Source of the DNA: Sorghum bicolor | Lineage: Eukaryota; Streptophyta; Magnoliopsida; Poales; Poaceae | Direction: 5' to 3' | DNA length: 64,000 bases | NCBI RefSeq assembly: GCF_000003195.3 | Contig: NC_012873.2 | Location: forward strand, 16,481,202-16,545,201 | Part shown: one piece after another, positions 46,377 to 58,608 of the stretch | Position numbering within the stretch: the first letter of the stretch is position 1 | Layout: each line of letters begins with the position of its first letter | Position numbers and translations under genes: made by a program | Notes under the pieces: model-generated | What the model was told of the DNA's origin: nothing | Databases searched by the model: none | What the model saw: only the letters and a program-made list of their open reading frames with translations

Positions 46377-48247
46377 ATGGCGGCTTATGGGCTAGATGTT
46401 GAGTGTCCACACATTTTTGATGGCACACACTTTGCACAGTGGAGAAATTGGATGACATGCAATTTTAAGTTTATTTCTCCTCAAATGTGGTGGATGGTAG
46501 ATGTAGGCCTTTCTCATGTGTTGGATGAAGAGAATCTAACTCAAGCACAAGAGAAATGTCTACATCTCGACTACCAAGCTACTAACATCTTCTATTCATC
46601 CATGAAAGATAACATTTTTGGTAAGATCATGGATATGAAGTCCGCTCATGAGATTTGGAGTTATCTCAATGAGAAATATGGGGCGCTCACCAAAGAAGAT
46701 GATGTGCCAAAGGTGGATGCACGTGAGGATGTTGAGCATGACCACAACATGGTGGTTGTGGAGGATTGCTCCACCTCATGGTCAAGTGAGGATGAAGATG
46801 ATGGCTATGAGAGTGATGCTTCTACAAGCTCATCCACTTCATCACATTCCTCCATGTCTCACGATGACGGCAAGGTATCTATTGGAGGTGTGATTGTTGA
46901 TTGTGATGATCCAAATTTTGAGCTTGTATGTAGACTCACTAAAGCTTTAAGAAATGAGATGGCAAAAACAAGTAAATTGAAAAATGAAAACTCATTTCTA
47001 AAGACCACATGTGAACAACAAAAGCATCTACTTTATGTTACTACTTGTTCACATGAGGAGCTAAAATTGACTCATGAGGAACTTTGTGTTGCTCATGATA
47101 ACTTAGTAAAAGATTATGCTTTTCTCACTAAGAGGCTTTCTAATGTAGAAAATAAAACTAGTGAGAGCTCATCACTTGGGTCAAATGATCAATCACATAT
47201 TGTTACTAACCCTTGTGATGTAGGCAAGAAGCATGTATCCACCTCTTGCGATGATTTATTATCTATGCCATGTTCTTCACATATGGATGCTTGTTCTACT
47301 TCTATGTCTTGTGAGACTAACCTTTTGAAGGAGAACAATAAGCTTAATGAACAAGTGAAGATTTTGAGCAACAAGTTGGAGAGGTGCTACTACTCAAAAG
47401 TCACCTTTGAGCATATATTGAAGACTCAAAGAAACTATGGTGACAAATGTGGCCTTGGCTTCAAGAAGAAGATGACAAAGGGCAAAAGAAAGAAAAGCTC
47501 TCTCATTTCATGTGCTATCGGTGCCATGAAATGGGACATCTTGCTAATGGTTGCCCAAACAAAGAGAAGCTCAAGAAGATAAAAGAAGAAGAGAGGCTCA
47601 AGCATGTCAAGTGCTTCAAGTGCCGCACTTGGGGTCATCTCACCTCAATGTGCCCAACCAAGCAATTGGTGAAACAACAAGAAGAGCCTCAACCTAAGCC
47701 ACAAGTTGAGCAAGCAAAGAAGCCCCAAGCTCAAGTCAAGTTCAACCATCACGGTGACTTGATGATGATGAAGAAGAAAACAAGAAGGGGTGGAAGAGCA
47801 AGGCATCCAATGCAAATCCAAGATGCCAAGATGATGAGCAAGAATGAAGACAAGAAGAAAGGTTATGCTCACATCAAGTGATTTGAGTGCAAGAATGATG
47901 GACACTTTGCCTCGAGGTGTCCTACCAAGCTTGAGAAGAAGGCTCAAGCAACTCTCAAGAGGCAAGGCAATGAGAAGCAACACATGAGCAAGGAAGAAAA
48001 GGCTCAATCTAAAAGAAGTTGCTACTTATGCCGGGAAAGGGGAAACATGGCTCATTCATGTCCCCTAGGTAATAATTCTAAGCCCATTTCAATTGATGAT
48101 AATACTATGCTTAGAAAGGATGGTAATGGTACCTCTATGGTTGCTATTGCAAAACATCCCGCTACTCATACTAAGTCTATGCCTAAGTATGTTGCACCTA
48201 ACTTGAGAGGACCCAAACTAGTTTGGGTACCATCAAAAAGTGGATAA
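46377..48247 (+). pseudogene. gag: Copia-type gag, broken by a frameshift and a stop
   Basis: The first frame (46377-47582) opens with the copia gag fold: FDGTHFAQWRNWM, then W-rich and helical segments typical of UBN2-type gag, up to about residue 105. An acidic Ser-rich linker and a long coiled coil (about 195-345, KLKNENSFLKTTCEQQ, LKENNKLNEQVKILSN) follow. Between about 47450 and 47510 the frame shifts; the correct continuation (47513 onward) carries two CCHC zinc knuckles, CYRCHEMGHLANGC and CFKCRTWGHLTSMC. TGA at 47879-47881 then falls exactly where the first Cys of a third knuckle (FECKNDGHFASRC) is expected, probably from TGC. A fourth knuckle (CYLCRERGNMAHSC) has Asn at the His position. 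The frame ends at KLVWVPSKSG with no pol after it. Confidence 0.75.
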
Positions 48248-49341
48248 TTGTGTGTAGGTACCATCGGCATTGGAGGCTTTATTCAATTGATCCTACATTG
48301 TTCATTATATGATTGAGTCAAGTATTGAAGCTTAGTGCGCATCCAAACCCAATGCCATGACAAGATAGTGACGTCCAAATGTGCTACAACATACAAGTGC
48401 AAATATTTAAGTTGTGGTGATTTATTGGATTATTTGATGGCTTGCAAATACATGAGTTGAAGCTTGCAAATTGGATGATCAGGAGCTAACCAAGGTATAT
48501 ATTTGTTGATCACATTCATTTGGGTGCATATGAGTTGATTGAATTGGATATATATGCAATGTTGCTTGCTATAAGGTGTTTGAATGGATAAATGCTTAGT
48601 AATCAAGTTTGGATTGATTTGGGTTGGATAAGTTCATAAGATGACTTTTAGTAAGTGGATTGAATTGATATATGTCTTGTGAATGCATTTAATCAAGTTG
48701 ATTTCAAGTTTGATTCAATTTGAACAAGTATAGCTCAATTGCTTGAAATCTGTCCAATATTGAAAATCTGAGCTAGCTGAGATCAAGTCTGAGTTTGAGT
48801 GATCATATCTATTTGGAATGGCTTTAAATTTGGTGTGCATGCTGTACAGTTATGATAGAAAGTGCTGTAGAAATTTTATGGAAATTGGATAAGGAATACT
48901 CTAGTTTTGGAGTGGATCTTATCAGCTATAGTGCAGCAGTTCTTAGCATATAGCAGTGGTGGAAGAACTGAAATCTGGTAGCAATCTAGAAGTCAAAAGA
49001 AGCTCAAATTTTTGTAGTGAGCCACATCTCCACCAAATTTTGTGGTATTTGGATCTGTACATTGTGAGATATGGATATTTATTTAAAGAGTACAGAATCT
49101 GCCAGAAAAGTGACAATTATCGGATTGATCTAGAGTCACTTTGATTGAAAGGTCCTCAAGTTGGAATTATGATTATAAGTATTTGAGGCACCTAAGTTTG
49201 GTTTTGAATTGATCTAGAAGCATGAAAATTAATGAGTACAAGGTCATTTGATTGTGAATTGTACTTGGTGTACACATTTAGTACTCAAATTGAAGATCAA
49301 GATCAAACTCAAGAAGAAGATGAAGTTTAAGTTCTAGTGAC
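48248..49341 (+). other. Noncoding internal region of the gag-only element
   Basis: AT-rich, 'ttgattgaa'-rich sequence with no ORF of note and no pol domain. It ends at GTGAC (49337-49341), the target duplication of the Athila-type insert. Confidence 0.6.
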
Positions 49342-50687
49342 TGTTGACACCAGAAGTGGCAAACGGTTATACCGCAAGCGTACGGTAGTCAATGTAGCCT
49401 TCACCGGGAGTATTCCAGGTATCGTGATTTCCACGGGGAACGCGAAGTGAATTAACTAGGCTTTAGATCGTTAGGTGATGATCAAAGGGTCTAGGATAAT
49501 GGGGTAGAGAGGTCTAACTAGTATTAATGCCTGGTCTTGGTAATTAAGTATAGTCAAGGTTTTTCACCTAACTCTTTACTGAGGGCGATACCCGAAAAGG
49601 AGGATTGAGTTAACGAGGTTTTTCACCTCCCCGTCTCCTAAGCGACTACCCTGCTCAGCCCAACTATTATTTGCAACTTGCCTACAACAGATGCGAGGAG
49701 CTTTCCGCCTAGCGAGGACTGTCACTCTCACACTAGGTGTCTACACAACTGCGACAAGGAGTCCACACTGGCAAGAAGTAGTCTAGACACCACGTCTAAA
49801 CTAGCTCTTGCTACCCTAAGCTTAGCTAAAGCTAAGAGCACTCAAGATCAAGCAATGTGCCAGTAAAGGATTCTTATACTTAAAGTACCAGACCAAATAT
49901 TAAATACTAGAAAAGACTCAGAAGTAAGACTTACAAGAAGACCTGCTTCCGCTGAGGTGCTCCGCGAAGAAGACTCCCGACAGGCCGGGACTCCTCCTTG
50001 GAACTCCTCACTCTCTACTCACTATGATAGCACTAAGCTACTAAAGTAGTTTACTCCTAAGATACATGACCTTTAAGTGAAGGAATAGGGGGGTATTTAT
50101 AGTGGGAGATGGAGTAGGGGCTACTCCGGTGCCACGTCAGCGATCCGCGTCATCTTCATCATGCACCATTGGATCAAACCGACTTCACAACCGCCATCTG
50201 ATCAACGGTAGAGGCAAACTAACATGTGCAACATGTGGGCAAGGTCGGTGGGAGGCCAACCGACCCTGGAACCGCCATGAAGTGGGGTCGGCCGACCCCC
50301 TATCTGGCTGGTTGGGCCCACCTGCAGTGTCCTGGAGGCTCTCTGATGTCGGTGGAGTTGAGCTGACCTGTGGGACCCACCAAAGTGGGGTCGCCCGACC
50401 CCAATTCTATGGGGTTAGGGTGTCAGCCCTGTCCTACATGTCTTCCTCTTCATGACTATAATGTTGTCTTGGTTACTGGTGTCACTGATCTTTAGTTATT
50501 CACCCCTTCTTAGTGTTTGGACCCTTGAAAAGTACCTGTTCTTACTCCTGCAACCAAATAGTAACATGTACATGTGGAACTAGGTTATATGTACCTATAT
50601 TACTACTTTGTTTGGTTGTTTTCTCCCAAAATGAGTCTTATGTTGACAGTTATGATAGTAGAAAACATGGTATAAATACCGTCAACA
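49342..50687 (-). repeat. Athila-type LTR, 3' copy
   Basis: 1346 bp. It differs from the other LTR at two sites that I can see (A/G near 50566 and A/G near 50648), pointing to a very recent insertion. A TATAAATA box on the minus strand lies at 50095-50103. It contains two copies of the GGGGTCGGSCGACCCC palindrome (50284-50299, 50387-50402). Confidence 0.9.
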
Positions 50688-50703
50688 AGACCCCCCACAC
50701 TTG
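50688..50703 (-). promoter_or_regulatory. Polypurine tract of the Athila-type element
   Basis: The minus strand reads AAGTGTGGGGGGTCT directly before the 3' LTR, the expected plus-strand primer for reverse transcription. Confidence 0.75.
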
Positions 50704-52441
50704 AGTCTTTGCTCGTCCTCGAGTAAAGGTTAAAAATGAGTGATCAATGGTTTCTAACTTAAGATAGTAGTGAGCATAAAATGCTAGTTCGAACATAGTT
50801 CATCCAAATGGGTTTTTGTGTAAGTGTCTAGCATATATCCTTCAGAGGTTGAGAAAAGGAACAACTCTCAGAACAAGATCAAATTCCAATTTCATATTCT
50901 TGGTACTTAGAGTTTTTATGACACTTTTTAAAATAAGTCACATAGTTCAATCCTACTCCTCATTTAGCGCTCTAGATCACTCAAAGTTTTTTTTTAGTAG
51001 TCCTCACCAAGGCATGAATGCCAACTTGTTTCATCCTATAATTATAGGCTTATATGGGGCTTGGTAGGGATAAACAAGGTAGCATACTCTACTTTGCAAA
51101 TATTGTTAAGTCAAAAACAAGGATCCAAAGAGAGGAGTGTCATAGTCATAGATCAAGATGTGCAAGTGTGTTATATGGTGGACTAGGTTGCTCCTTTATT
51201 TACTACACTCTCTCTACTTGTATATTGAGACATGGCTAGATTTTCTTTTTCTTCGAGCTTTATGTGCTCAATTTTTTTTTCATGGACTTGCACATGTCCA
51301 TCTTTTCTTTTTCTTTTATTTTGCCAAGCCCTTTTATGTCTCATTTTCTAAACAATATTTAGAGAGGTGTTCTAACACTTAGAGTATGGAGCAACCTATT
51401 TAGTGGATGCACAATACATGTGGTTGCGTACTTCCAGTGTAGAAGCAGCATATATATATGTGGTGTGTACGTGATCTTGATCTTGTGACTATGATACAAC
51501 TCTCACTAGGGTCAACAAGGTTTTGACAAAACTCATTACAAAAGCAGGTTGTATTTCATAAAATGATTACTTGAATATCTAAGTGTATGGCTTTTAGTGG
51601 GAATTTCTTGCTAATGAGGAGTAAATGATACTATGGTTTTGTGATATTTTTGAAACAATTCTCTAAGTACCTTGAATAGAAATGTTATGAATTCTTAGCC
51701 AAGAGTTATATCACTTTCATCAACAACTTAGTCAATATGGTTCCTATAGATTTTTACCCATGAGGATGAACAATTGTAAGAACTATACTTTATGTCACTA
51801 TTTCTCTTAAATCATGTACCAGTTCACTTTTTATTTTGCAAACAAGTTTAAACTATCAAATTTTATTTTAATTGTGACACAAAGGTAAAGAATTGGACAG
51901 ACTGAGAGGGGGAAGAATTAGCAAACCGGGCAGGAAAAATGTCTTTCGTCGTATAGAAGCTGCCTGGTGGGCCCAGGGCTCCATGGAAGGGTCGGCCGAC
52001 CCCACCTGGAGGTTCCTGGCCCTGCCACTCGATTCTACGTCCCTCGGGAAGTCTTTCTGCACTTGTGTCGTTTCCTTTTGCCATAGAAAGGGGGTCGGGC
52101 GACCCCCTCATCGCGCCTGTTTTTGGTGCCATGACGTGCCGAGGTGTATGCAGTGTTGTTCCATGCTCACGGCAGTTCAGAGATGAAGTTGGGGGGTCGG
52201 GCGACCCCCCCATACTTGCAGTTTTCGTGCAGCTGAACTTACAACAGAGAGAGATGATCAAATGCAGACGTCCTGCTGGTGGCAACACACCAGCAGGACC
52301 AAAAACAACTCTATTAAATCAAATTTCAATTGTATAGGCACTTTTACATTGTGAAATTCAAAGTGACAAATTGGAAAATAAAATTGAGTAATCAAACCTA
52401 AATAATCAAATAGTGCCTATAACCTAAACTAACTAATTTAT
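50704..52441 (-). other. Long 3' noncoding region of the Athila-type element
   Basis: About 1.7 kb between the extra ORF and the purine tract. It has no sizeable minus-strand ORF with a recognisable domain and no transmembrane env-like protein. It contains three of the 16-bp palindromes (near 51995, 52098 and 52200). Confidence 0.6.
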
Positions 52442-53244
52442 TTAGGGAGATGGAGGTTTGAGGAGATCCTCCCGCCCAATTGCTTGTGCCAAACGCTTGA
52501 TTTTAGCGCTGGTGCTAATGCGCAGGTGGCGGAAGTGATCTTCTAACTCAAGATTCTCCATCCTGAGCTCCGACACTGTCTCCTCTAAGATCCTATTTTT
52601 CTTTCTAAGGCTAGCTGTGACTTCCAGGAGCTTCTCGATGTCGCCTTTTTCTGGATCTTCTTCGTATTTGCCAGGCGCACCGTTGATCGGAGGTGGATCC
52701 ATCTTCCGCCGGATGGATGGACTTGCTGACGAGTCAAAGGACTCTCGCAACTCCATCTTTTCCTTAGAGTTCAACGGCGGGATCAGCACCTTCCCCTTTC
52801 CCGGCCCACCGCCCACCACTTGGTTCCTCCAAAAGGTTGGGGTGGACGGCGAGTAGGAAGAGGTGTGGATCGTGTCGGAGGAGATGGTGATAGCCTGCTT
52901 GGTGGCCATCGGCGCCTTCTCCCGCAGCGCAAGTTGGCCCGTGGTAGGTCGAACCGGCGTTACGGCTCGAGCAGGGACTTGCCGATGCCCCTGCGCGGTG
53001 TGAGCGAACGAGAGGCCGACGCGGAGCGCTGGGTCACCCGGGGCGAGGTCGGGCGACCCCTCTTGGTGTCGGGCGACCCCCACATGGGGCCCGTCGGCCC
53101 TCCAGCCGGCGGCACCATGGCTAGTGGTTCAGGCTCCAGCACGTTGACGGCTAGGGCAAACTCCATGCTCTCAGTTAGAGACCTTTGCGGACGTGGGGAG
53201 TTGGAGCGAATGGCTTGGTTGGAAGATTTAGTTGGAGGAGCCAT
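52442..53244 (-). CDS. Extra ORF downstream of Athila pol, coiled-coil, frameshifted
   Basis: Two overlapping minus-strand frames: 53244-52960 (starts MAPPTKSSNQAIRSNSP, Pro/Ser/Arg-rich) and 53083-52442 (213 codons). The second ends with a Pro/Ser-rich part, then a heptad-like helix (IEKLLEVTASLRKKNRILEE, VSELRMENLELEDHF) near its C-terminus. The first looks like a natural start and the second like its continuation, so one ORF of about 265 codons with a single frameshift near 52960-53080 is likely. Athila elements often carry an env-like ORF here, but this one has no signal peptide or membrane segment. Function unknown. Confidence 0.5.
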
Positions 53245-53720
53245 GGAGATGGATCTCTTGGCAAGGAATGGAGGCTAGGAGAGTCTGGTTCGAGGTGAAG
53301 ATGAGAAGGAATGAATTGAGGGGAGGAAGAAGAAGAAGAGGGGGGATAAATAGATGTGTTTGGAGCCTGAGAGTTTGAATTTTGAAAAGGAGCGTCGTGG
53401 AACGTTTGAGGGACGATCCGAGACTCCAGGGGATTTCAAAACTCAAAATATTGGGGGTCGGGCGACCCCTATATTTCAGGATTTTGAATTTCACCACCGA
53501 ACTCTATTCATTCCCCTCTTTCTAAACCTATTCCCCCTTGGGCCAAAACCCCTAGAAGAGGGGTCGGCCGACCCCCATTTGGGGTGTTCGGCGGCCCAAC
53601 TTCGATCCTACATCATCTAAAACCCTTTTAAAACCTATTTCCAAACAAAAGGAACTAAATATATTGGTTTAGCAAAATTTTTTTTTAACAAAAGGAGGTA
53701 AAAAGAAGGACATGTGGATT
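53245..53720 (-). other. Spacer between pol and the extra ORF of the Athila-type element
   Basis: About 480 bp without a recognisable coding domain. It holds two 16-bp palindromes (53454, 53560) and a T/A-rich tract just after the pol stop codon. Confidence 0.5.
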
Positions 53721-56678
53721 TTAAGACTTTATGTCAGATTCAAATTCTATCATATCAACTTCTTTTTCTAAAGGTTCATGTTCATGGAAAACTTTAAGAC
53801 GATGACCATTTACCTTAAAGATGTTACCGTCGTCGTCCCGCAGTGTTACCGCTCCATGAGTCGCGGCGTCAACAACGAAGAATGGTCCTTCCCATTTGCT
53901 CCTTAGCTTTCCATGGCCAAATAACTTGACCCTTGAGTTGAACATGAGAACCTTATCCCCAGGATGAAATTCCTTTTGCTTGATCCTTTTATCATGCCAT
54001 CTTTTTGTTCTCTCTTTGTAGATCCTGGCATTGTGATAGGCTTTATCTCTCCATTCTTCTAGTTCGGAGATTTGGAGCTTTCTATTTCTTCCGGCCGAGG
54101 GCAAATCCATGTTCCATTTCTTGATTGCCCAGTGAGCTCTATGCTCTAGCTCTACCGGTAGATGGCATGTCTTACCGTATACAAGTTGGTATGGTGTCAT
54201 ACCAATTGGGGTCTTGTATGCGGTCCTGTATGCCCAAAGTGCATCTGGTAGATGGCTTTTCCAGCCGGTTCCCATCTTAGTGACAGTCTTCTGCAGAATG
54301 TTCTTGATTTGTTTGTTAGATGTTTCTGCTTGTCCGCTCGTTTGAGGGTGATAGGGTGTTCCAATGTTGTGCCTTATCCCCACTTCAGCTAAGAACCGTC
54401 GGAATCTTCTGTCAATGAAGTGGCTCCCTCCATCACTGATAACTAGTCTGGGGGTGCCGAAGCGTGGAAATATGACTTCCTTGAACATCTTTATCGAATG
54501 TGTAGAGTCGGCTGCTCTGCAGGGCATTGCTTCGACCCACTTGGACACATAGTCTACTGCCACTAGGATGTACTCACACCCTTGTGACAAAGGGAATGGC
54601 CCCATGTAGTCTATGCCCCAAGCATCGAATATCTCGACTTGTAAGTTGTTTGTGAGTGGCATTGCATCACGAGTATTGATGTTCCCATGCTTCTGACACC
54701 TTGCACATCTCCTCACGAAGTTCTTTGTATCTTCGTACATGGTAGGCCAGTAGAATCCACTCTGCCATATCTTGGCATGGGTCCTGAATGCTCCATAGTG
54801 GCCTCCGTACTCTGCCCCATGGCATTTTTCCATTATTTTTACTGCCTCGTCCATGGGAACACATCTCCTGAGTATGCCATCTTGACAGACTCTGTAGAGG
54901 TAAGGATCGTCCCATAGGTGCACCCTACTCTCTTTAACAAGCTTCTTCTTGTCTTCCCCAGGTGGTATGTATCCGGACGCCAGGTAGTTGACTATGTTTG
55001 CATACCATGGGTAGGCTTCTGAAACTCGGAGGAGTGTGTCGTCTCGAAGGTAGTCGTTGATAGGTGGATCCTGTTTATCCTCGATTTGCATCCTAGACAA
55101 GTGATCGGCTACCGAGTTTTCTACTCCCTTTTTATCTCTAATTTCTAAGTCAAATTCTTGGAGTAGTAGGATCCATCTTATTAATCTTGGTTTAGCATCT
55201 TTTTTAGTGAGCAAGTATTTTAGAGCTGCGTGATCGGAGTAAACAATCACCTTTGCTCCAACTAAATAAGATCTAAACTTGTCTACAGCAAACACTACAG
55301 CCAACAGTTCTTTTTCAGTTGTTGCATAATTCAGCTGTGGTCCTGTTAGTGTTTTGCTAGCATAAGATATTGCATGATGCTTCTTATCTTTAGTCTGTCC
55401 TAAGACAGCACCTACAGCGTAATCACTAGCATCACACATTATCTCAAAAGGTAGCGACCAATCAGGGGGTTGAATGATTGGTGCAGAGATAAGTGCTTTC
55501 TTAAGATAGTAAAAGGAATCCAAGCACTCATCATTAAAATCAAAGGGTGCATCCTTAGCTAACAGGTTTGTTAAAGGTCTAGCAATTTGAGAGAAATCTT
55601 GTATGAACCTTCTATAAAAGCCTGCATGGCCAAGAAAGCTACGGACGCCCCTAACATTTGTGGGAGGAGGGAGCTGTTCTATAACTTCAATTTTAGCTCT
55701 ATCTACCTCTATCCCACGTTCGGACACTCTATGTCCTAACACTATCCCTTCTCGAACCATAAAATGGCACTTTTCCCAGTTCAAGATCAAGTGCTTCTCT
55801 TGGCACCTTTGTAAGACTCGGTCCAGGTTCTTTAGGCAATCATCAAAAGTTTTCCCATAGACGGAGAAGTCGTCCATGAAAACTTCCATGATTTCCTCGA
55901 TCATATCGGAGAAGATGGACATCATGCACTTTTGAAAAGAGGCAGGAGCATTGCATAGGCCAAAAGACATGCGCCTATATGCATATGTTCCGTAGGGGCA
56001 TGTGAATGTAGTCTTACTTTGGTCGTCGGGATGGATTGGGATTTGATGGTAACCCGAATACCCATCAAGGAAGCAGAAGAAAGAGTGTTTGGCTAACCGT
56101 TCCAGCATCTCATCGATGAATGGCAACGGAAAGTGGTCTTTCTTAGTGGCCTTGTTAAGTTTTCGGTAGTCTATGCACATTCTCCATCCCGTGACGGTCC
56201 GTTGAGGAATGAGTTCATTGTAGTCATTTTTAACGACCGTCATTCCTCCTTTCTTAGGAACTACTTGAACGGGGCTGACCCACTCACTGTTCGGAACAGG
56301 GTAGATTATGCCCGCATGCAATAGTTTTAAGACCTCTTTCTTCACAACTTCTCTCATCGCATTATTTAGCCTTCTCTGAGGCTCCCTGGAAGGTATAGCA
56401 TCGGGTTCGATAGGGATGCGATGAGTGCAGAGTGCAGGACTAATTCCCTTAAGGTCTTCTAACGAGTATCCTAAGACAGAGCGGCGTTCTTCTAAGACGG
56501 TGATGAGTTTGGTGACTTCTTCTTCTGTCAGTTGATCACTAATGATTACCGGAGTCTCTCTATCACCATTAAGGAAGGCGTACTTAAGTCCAGAGGGAAG
56601 TGGCTTAAGTTCTATAGAGGGTTTTGGTGGTGGTTTAGATTCATCCAAGTCTAATGGTTCTTCTAATTTGTTCTCTTC
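53721..56678 (-). CDS. pol: Athila-type pol: reverse transcriptase, RNase H, integrase
   Basis: An intact 975-codon stretch from the first Met at 56648; the same frame is open up to the insertion at 56678. In order: RT (residues about 85-300, with [24 protein letters not shown] and the catalytic FMDD at 257-260), RNase H (about 405-520, [33 protein letters not shown]) and integrase with the HHCC zinc finger ([12 protein letters not shown]...CARCQKHG). The DDE core follows ([24 protein letters not shown]), then a C-terminal tail. It copies element RNA and integrates the DNA. The frame is the same as gag-protease at 58609-60137, so originally one gag-pol ORF that a 1930-bp solo LTR plus its 5-bp duplication now separates. 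No lesion inside pol itself. Confidence 0.92.
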   Translation of the reverse strand, partial: EENKLEEPLDLDESKPPPKPSIELKPLPSGLKYAFLNGDRETPVIISDQLTEEEVTKLITVLEERRSVLGYSLEDLKGISPALCTHRIPIEPDAIPSREPQRRLNNAMREVVKKEVLKLLHAGIIYPVPNSEWVSPVQVVPKKGGMTVVKNDYNELIPQRTVTGWRMCIDYRKLNKATKKDHFPLPFIDEMLERLAKHSFFCFLDGYSGYHQIPIHPDDQSKTTFTCPYGTYAYRRMSFGLCNAPASFQKCMMSIFSDMIEEIMEVFMDDFSVYGKTFDDCLKNLDRVLQRCQEKHLILNWEKCHFMVREGIVLGHRVSERGIEVDRAKIEVIEQLPPPTNVRGVRSFLGHAGFYRRFIQDFSQIARPLTNLLAKDAPFDFNDECLDSFYYLKKALISAPIIQPPDWSLPFEIMCDASDYAVGAVLGQTKDKKHHAISYASKTLTGPQLNYATTEKELLAVVFAVDKFRSYLVGAKVIVYSDHAALKYLLTKKDAKPRLIRWILLLQEFDLEIRDKKGVENSVADHLSRMQIEDKQDPPINDYLRDDTLLRVSEAYPWYANIVNYLASGYIPPGEDKKKLVKESRVHLWDDPYLYRVCQDGILRRCVPMDEAVKIMEKCHGAEYGGHYGAFRTHAKIWQSGFYWPTMYEDTKNFVRRCARCQKHGNINTRDAMPLTNNLQVEIFDAWGIDYMGPFPLSQGCEYILVAVDYVSKWVEAMPCRAADSTHSIKMFKEVIFPRFGTPRLVISDGGSHFIDRRFRRFLAEVGIRHNIGTPYHPQTSGQAETSNKQIKNILQKTVTKMGTGWKSHLPDALWAYRTAYKTPIGMTPYQLVYGKTCHLPVELEHRAHWAIKKWNMDLPSAGRNRKLQISELEEWRDKAYHNARIYKERTKRWHDKRIKQKEFHPGDKVLMFNSRVKLFGHGKLRSKWEGPFFVVDAATHGAVTLRDDDGNIFKVNGHRLKVFHEHEPLEKEVDMIEFESDIKS

Positions 56679-58608
56679 TGAAAGGTCCTAATATGGCTAG
56701 AGGGGGGGGGGTGAATAGCCTATTTAAAAATTCTACAAACTCACTAGAGCAAGAGGTTAGAAAATAACAAAGCGAAGCTTTTTGCTCTAGCTCTAATGGG
56801 GTGTAAGCAAGCCACCTACCCAACAATTCTAGTTGCTATGATCACTATGCGCACAAGAACTAAGTCACTACTTACACTAGAAAGCTACCTAAAGTTTCTA
56901 TACAAGTAAGTAAGCTACTCTAGTTTGCGGGAAAGTAAAAGAGATGGTTTGAACTTTATACCGCCGCGTAGAGGGGATGAACCAATCAATAATATGAAGT
57001 CCAATCACCGGGAGAAATCCAATGAACAATCACAATGGAGACACACAATTTTTCTCCCGAGGTTCACGTGCTTGCCGGCACGCTACGTCCCCGTTGTGTC
57101 GACCAACACTTGGTGGTTCGGTGACTAAGAGGTGTAGCACGAACCTCGTCCTCACTAGGACACCACAAGAACCTACCCACAAGTGAGGTAGCTCAATGAC
57201 ACGAGCAATCCACTAATGTTGCCTTTGGCACTCCGCCGAGGTAGGCACAAACCTCTCACAATCACCGGGAGATGGCCACGAACAATCACCAACTCGTGCC
57301 AAAGCTCCTCCGCTGCTCCAAGCCGTCTAGGTGGCGGCAACCACCAAGAGTAACAAGAAAACCGCAGCTAAAACGATCCCCAAGTGCCACTAGATGCAAT
57401 CACTCAAGCAAATGCACTTGGAATCACTCCCAATCTCACAAAGATGTATAATCTATGAAGGAGATGAGTGGGAGGTGTTTGCTTAGGCTCACAAGGATGT
57501 TATGTATGCTAGAATGCCAAGAGTGTCAGCCCCAAGCCGGCCAAACACGTATTTATAACCCCTCAAGCAAATAGAGCCGTTGGCTCTTTCACTGGGCAAA
57601 CTGCGGGGTCACCGGACGCTCTTAAAGGGGCACCGGACGCACAATACCAGCGTCCGGTGCTCCAACGTCAGCCACGTGTCACGCTCGTGTCAGAATCTAA
57701 CGGTCACCTGCAGTGCACCGGACGCTGAGGAAGTGAGCACCGGACAGTTCGGTGCACACCGGACTCATGCGCAGAGAGGGTCGCAAACTTGCAGGATCAC
57801 CGGACGCAAGCCACCGGACGCACCCTCAGCGTCCGGTGCTCACCGGACCCACGCGCAGAGAGGGTCGCAAAACGCCCGCACACCGGACGCTAACCACCGG
57901 ACGCTCAAGCCAGCGTCCGGTGCCTATCGTCCGGTGCCTTACCCTAGCTGGGCCAGGCACTGTCTGCACCGGACGCTCAGACACAGCGTCCGGTGCTCCA
58001 GAAGCCAGCGTCCGGTGAGTGTTTTCTCAGCGAGAAACACCCCCGCGACTTCTCCAAATTTCCCACCGGCGCAATAGAAAATATGCACTTCATTTTCTCG
58101 AAAAGCGCCGAATCAAACTCCACCTCCTTCAAACTCCACCTCCTTCTCAAAGTGCGCCAACACCACAACGTGTAAACCACCAAGTGCACGTGTGTTAGCA
58201 TTTTCACAAACATTTTCTTTGAAGGAGTTAAGTTAGCTTACTAGGTTCTAAATGCATGCACATGAACAATGACACCTAGTGGCACTTGATAACCGCTTAG
58301 CAAAAGAATTCCCCTCTTTATAGTACGGCTATCTATCCTAAATGTGATCACACCCTCTATGGTGTCTTGATCACCAAAACCAAAACCCTAAGCAATACCT
58401 TTGCCTTGATCTCCATAGGGTTTTGTTTTTCTCTTTCTTCTTTTCAAAGTTGAGCACTTGATCATCTTGTGGTCGTCACCATCATCACCATGATCATCAC
58501 TTGCTCCATCACTTGGCATGTACCAACCTCATTAAATCTACACACACTTAGTATAGAGGTTAGTATTAGGGTTTCATCAATTATCCAAAAACCAAACTAG
58601 GGCTTTCA
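56679..58608 (-). mobile_element. Solo LTR (copia-like family) inside Athila gag-pol, TSD TCTTC
   Basis: 1930 bp, TGAAAGGTCC...GGGCTTTCA on the plus strand, flanked by direct repeats TCTTC (56674-56678 and 58609-58613). It is closely similar in length and layout to the solo LTR at 3631-5558. The TATAAATA box (minus) lies at 57550-57557 and the CACCGGACGC block at about 57600-58020. A run of ten or more G occurs near 56702. Confidence 0.88.

Larger units (their letters stand above)
50284..53575. repeat. Dispersed 16-bp palindrome GGGGTCGGSCGACCCC
   Basis: Near-identical palindromes at 50284-50299, 50387-50402, 51989-52003, 52091-52106, 52193-52208, 53047-53060, 53067-53080, 53454-53469 and 53560-53575, plus 61149-61164 and 61252-61267 in the other LTR. 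All lie within the Athila-type element, in the LTR and 3' region only; none was seen in gag-pol. Function unknown. Confidence 0.85.

Noticed and set aside
52442..53244. Env-like gene of an Athila element
   Set aside because: No signal peptide, membrane helix or cleavage site can be seen; only a coiled coil.
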